From assembly GCF_964355755.1 (NCBI RefSeq), contig NC_092677.1, positions 3,727,001 to 3,787,000 of the forward strand: a stretch of DNA of 60,000 bases, in the 5' to 3' direction. The notes beneath the pieces were generated by a model, which was given only the letters and a program-made list of their open reading frames with translations, was not told the origin of the DNA and made no database searches. Made by a program: the position numbers and the translations under genes. Numbering within the stretch: position 1 is the stretch's first letter; each line of letters begins with the position of its first letter. Origin of the DNA: Antedon mediterranea (taxonomy: Eukaryota > Echinodermata > Crinoidea > Comatulida > Antedonidae). Of this stretch, positions 57,263-60,000 are shown piece by piece.

Positions 57263-58342
57263 GGGTGTCACGAAACTTAAGACTACGAAAGCTAAGACCC
57301 CCTAAGACCTAAGATCACGAAAGCTAAGACCCAAGACCTAAGATTACAAATATTTATCTTTCGCACCTGCCTTGTATTTTAACTCCCAACATTTATTCTG
57401 AATACCACACCTTAGAATTAGCACTTTATGAAAAAGAATCACATAAAAAGTAACAAATACATTTTCAAATTGATGATTTTACAGACGTTTTTCTCACTGT
57501 TTGCGAATTTCGCATGACTAGCCTACACTACAGTTAGGCCTACATCATGTTCAATGTTTTTGTTTCTATGGAACGTCAATAGAGCAAAAATTATATAGAG
57601 GGCTGAAAACTCTGTGGAGTCCATCTACAGTGTGGATGGAACAATGTAAAAATTAAAATTGTAATAATAATAGTATAATCATGCTAGTACGAAGAAATAA
57701 ATACTCGCAAATAAATTTTAATTTAAAAATCATGATAATAAGTTTTTTTGTTTCGTTTTCTTTCTGTTTTTATACTTGTACTATTATTGTTGCTCTTTTG
57801 GCGCTTCATAGAAACAAAAACATTGAGCATGAGGAGTTACAGTATACAAAGAAACGCGTCTGTAAAAACATCAATTTAAAGGATTTATTTATTTGTTTTT
57901 ATGTGTTTCTCCTTCTGAAAGTACTTATATAAGTCCTAATTTTAAAGTGTGATATTCAGAATAAAGTCAGTTAACAAATTTGGAGTCAAAATACAAGAAA
58001 GGCAGGTGCGAAAGAAAAACATCCTCTGAACCAACACAATGGAGTAAATATATACCAACAAACAACCAGTCAAGTTTGTTTGTTGTAAAGGAAAAATATA
58101 CATTTACTCAACGGGCGAAAATAATGTGAGTTTATCTATGTTTTGCGGTAGTATTTAATTATATTTATGGTAATAAATGAAATCTACTATGTTTAAAATT
58201 ATGTATGGATAAACAAGTATTGTTTTTAAGCTGTAGTAGGCCTATATCTTAGAATTTGCAATCTTAGGTCTTGGGTCTTAGCTTTCGTGATCTTAGGTCT
58301 TAGGGGGTCGTAGCTTTCGTGGTCTTAGGTTTCGTGACACCC
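57263..58342. mobile_element. 1080-bp element with ~85-bp TIRs and 10-bp flanking duplication (Mutator-like)
   Basis: GGGTGTCACGAAACTTAAGA at the left mirrors the inverse of the right end. Both TIRs contain internal repeats ACGAAAGCTAAGACC and CCTAAGACCTAAGAT. Flanks TCCTTGCCTT (57253-57262) and TCCTTGCTTT (58343-58352) differ at one base. Long TIRs and a 9-11-bp duplication suit Mutator-like elements; classification is inference. The internal 83-codon ORF is not transposase-like. Confidence 0.7.
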
Positions 58343-58352
58343 TCCTTGCTTT

Positions 58353-59384
58353 AATTTACTAAGAGTAAGACACTATATACCATTCAGCCAAACGTATTTG
58401 AAAAGAAGGAAAGGTATTGTACTCGCTAAAGACATAAGCAGTAATTCCCTGTGTTTAGGTGCCATTGTCTCTAGGTACAATACCGTAATGTGAATAAATG
58501 AATATTTTATACGCACGCGTATGACGTCAACTTATCACGTGTGTTTTATGCAACCAGTAGGCTTAATGGAGAGATATTGTTGACATAGTGGTTACCATCA
58601 TACCAGTACAATTCAGAACACATTACAACACTGAATTAGGCTGTAGCAGTATTTATGGTATTTTTCCGCTGCCAGATGTCAAGCAATATTTATTTATGAT
58701 AATAATTATAACAAGCTTAGGTTAAACACCGTTATTCGTACCTGATACTGAGCGACCTTTATGCAACATACATGCTCATTGAATGCTTTTATTATTGTTT
58801 TTTCTTTTATATCTTTGTTTATTTTTGTAAATGTTGTTGTTAACTATATCTTGATGTTAAGGTGAATGTTAATACATTTTAATTTATTAAGGTAATTATA
58901 GAGCTAAATAATTGTTTAGAGTAAAGTAACGAACTGTTCAATTCTAAAGGTTAAATGTAATTATTATCGTTCTAAAAAATTTAATTACAATTACATTCTA
59001 ACCTCTCCGCTTGTATCATAAAAATTAACATTAAAGATAAATATTCACAAAGAAAATAATACTTGGGCATGATCCGTAAGATTTTGATAATTTGACATAT
59101 AGTCAGCAACATCGAAGTAGGCGTACAAAAACAGCCTATAAAAGATAAGATCGATCGGAAATGCCATATTTGATTGGACGACGAATACGTTGGTCTTATT
59201 AGAGCGCGGTTTATAGTATCCGCATTCACGTTCGTTGTTTATTACGATAGTTGGATGGTTTAGGATGGCTTTTAAATTGCTGCTTTAAGGTACCCGAACC
59301 ACAAGGTTAGTTTGAAATATTCTTTTAGTTTTATAGTTGAATTAGTATTAGAAGTCAATTATTATTGTTATTATATTCAAATCG
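58353..59384. other. No clear feature
   Basis: AT-rich DNA; ORF 58981-59229 (-) not recognised. Confidence 0.5.
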
Positions 59385-59622
59385 GGGCATCAACACCGGG
59401 GTGTAATCACCGGAGTATCAACACCGGGGCATCAACACTGGGGTATCAATACCGGGCTATCAGTACCGCGGCATCAACATCGGGGCACCAACACCGGGGC
59501 CGGGAATCAACACCGGGGCATCAACACTGGAGTATCAATACCGGGCTATCAGTTACCGCGGCATCAACACCGGGGTACCAACACCGGGGAATCAACACCG
59601 GGGCATCAACACTGGGGTCAAC
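59385..59622 (+). repeat. 15-bp minisatellite with ~89-bp higher-order repeat
   Basis: Units of GGGGCATCAACACC-type sequence; a five-unit block recurs from about 59431 to 59520. The 15-bp period keeps the + frame open, giving a false repetitive ORF. Confidence 0.9.
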
Positions 59623-60000
59623 TGCGTGTCATCATCCTGTCTTAAATACAAATAAATCGGGAAAAAAGTAGATTTGTGAAAAAAATGAGCTCGACATCTA
59701 GCTTTAAATGAAGTTGGTTTATTTAAGTAAGTATAAGTAAATGTATTGTCATTTGTAAGTAGGCCTATATAAAAAAACAATTTACATTAACATTAATTGA
59801 AAGGTTTCGGCTAACAACAAATAAATAGAACTTTAACTACATGGTGAAACTATCCCCCGCCGGACACCATCCGGGTATTTTTAGAACTGGACAGGAATGG
59901 TAAAAACCTAAACCCCACCGGACACTATTATAGTCCGGTATTTCAAGGTTTCGTGGAAGTACAAACTTAACGTCAACATGCGTCAATAATTGCACGGATT
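59623..60000. other. No clear feature
   Basis: Two CCCCxCCGGACAC motifs at 59855 and 59915 may be a short duplicated segment; nothing else supported. Confidence 0.4.

Noticed and set aside
57681-57932. 83-codon hydrophobic ORF inside the Mutator-like element
   Set aside because: No transposase motif, AT-driven hydrophobic composition; not enough to call a gene.
59312-59671. 119-codon ORF with INTGAST-like repeats
   Set aside because: Translation of a 15-bp minisatellite; no start context or flanking coding signal.

Overview
The window is animal nuclear DNA. It is AT-rich, its genes have long introns, and most of it is non-coding and full of small transposable elements. The clearest gene is the 3' two thirds of a V-type H+-ATPase catalytic subunit A gene on the + strand. 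Its exons are split by introns with GT/AG borders, so bacteria, phages and organelles are ruled out. A marine invertebrate, quite possibly an echinoderm, would fit: the tRNA-derived SINEs, CR1/L2-like LINE tails, dense MITEs and very frequent TAGGCCTA octamer point that way. That species guess is inference, not proof.

Layout. 45-22447 holds eight exons (378 codons plus stop) of the V-ATPase A subunit. They run from just before the P-loop to the stop codon, followed by a 3' UTR with a poly(A) signal near 23163. The introns are heavily remodelled. Intron 2 is mostly one 4.7-kb TIR element bounded by TTA that begins at intron position +5. Intron 6 has a duplicated splice donor at its 5' end. At its 3' end it carries five extra copies of the acceptor plus the first 34 nt of the next exon, fused to a SINE fragment. 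23.2-31.0 kb is repeat-rich intergenic DNA with a 77-bp satellite, a polypyrimidine tract and two minisatellites. 31021-32580 (- strand) is a 519-codon ORF for an unrecognised single-pass membrane protein with a long charged tail and two PP1-docking-like RVxF motifs; a good 3' splice site lies just upstream of its start. 32.6-60 kb has no gene I can name. It contains several MITE families, foldbacks, LINE 3' ends, minisatellites, a probable Mutator-like element with 10-bp target duplications, and a possible orphan signal-peptide exon with a decayed second copy near 41.4 kb.

The two genes show no functional link and converge (+ gene ending near 23.2 kb, - gene ending at 31.0 kb). No rRNA, bona fide tRNA gene, CRISPR array or operon structure was seen. 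The most interesting material is how transposons and tandem duplications have reshaped splice sites of a housekeeping gene, including decoy terminal exons that carry their own stop and AATAAA.
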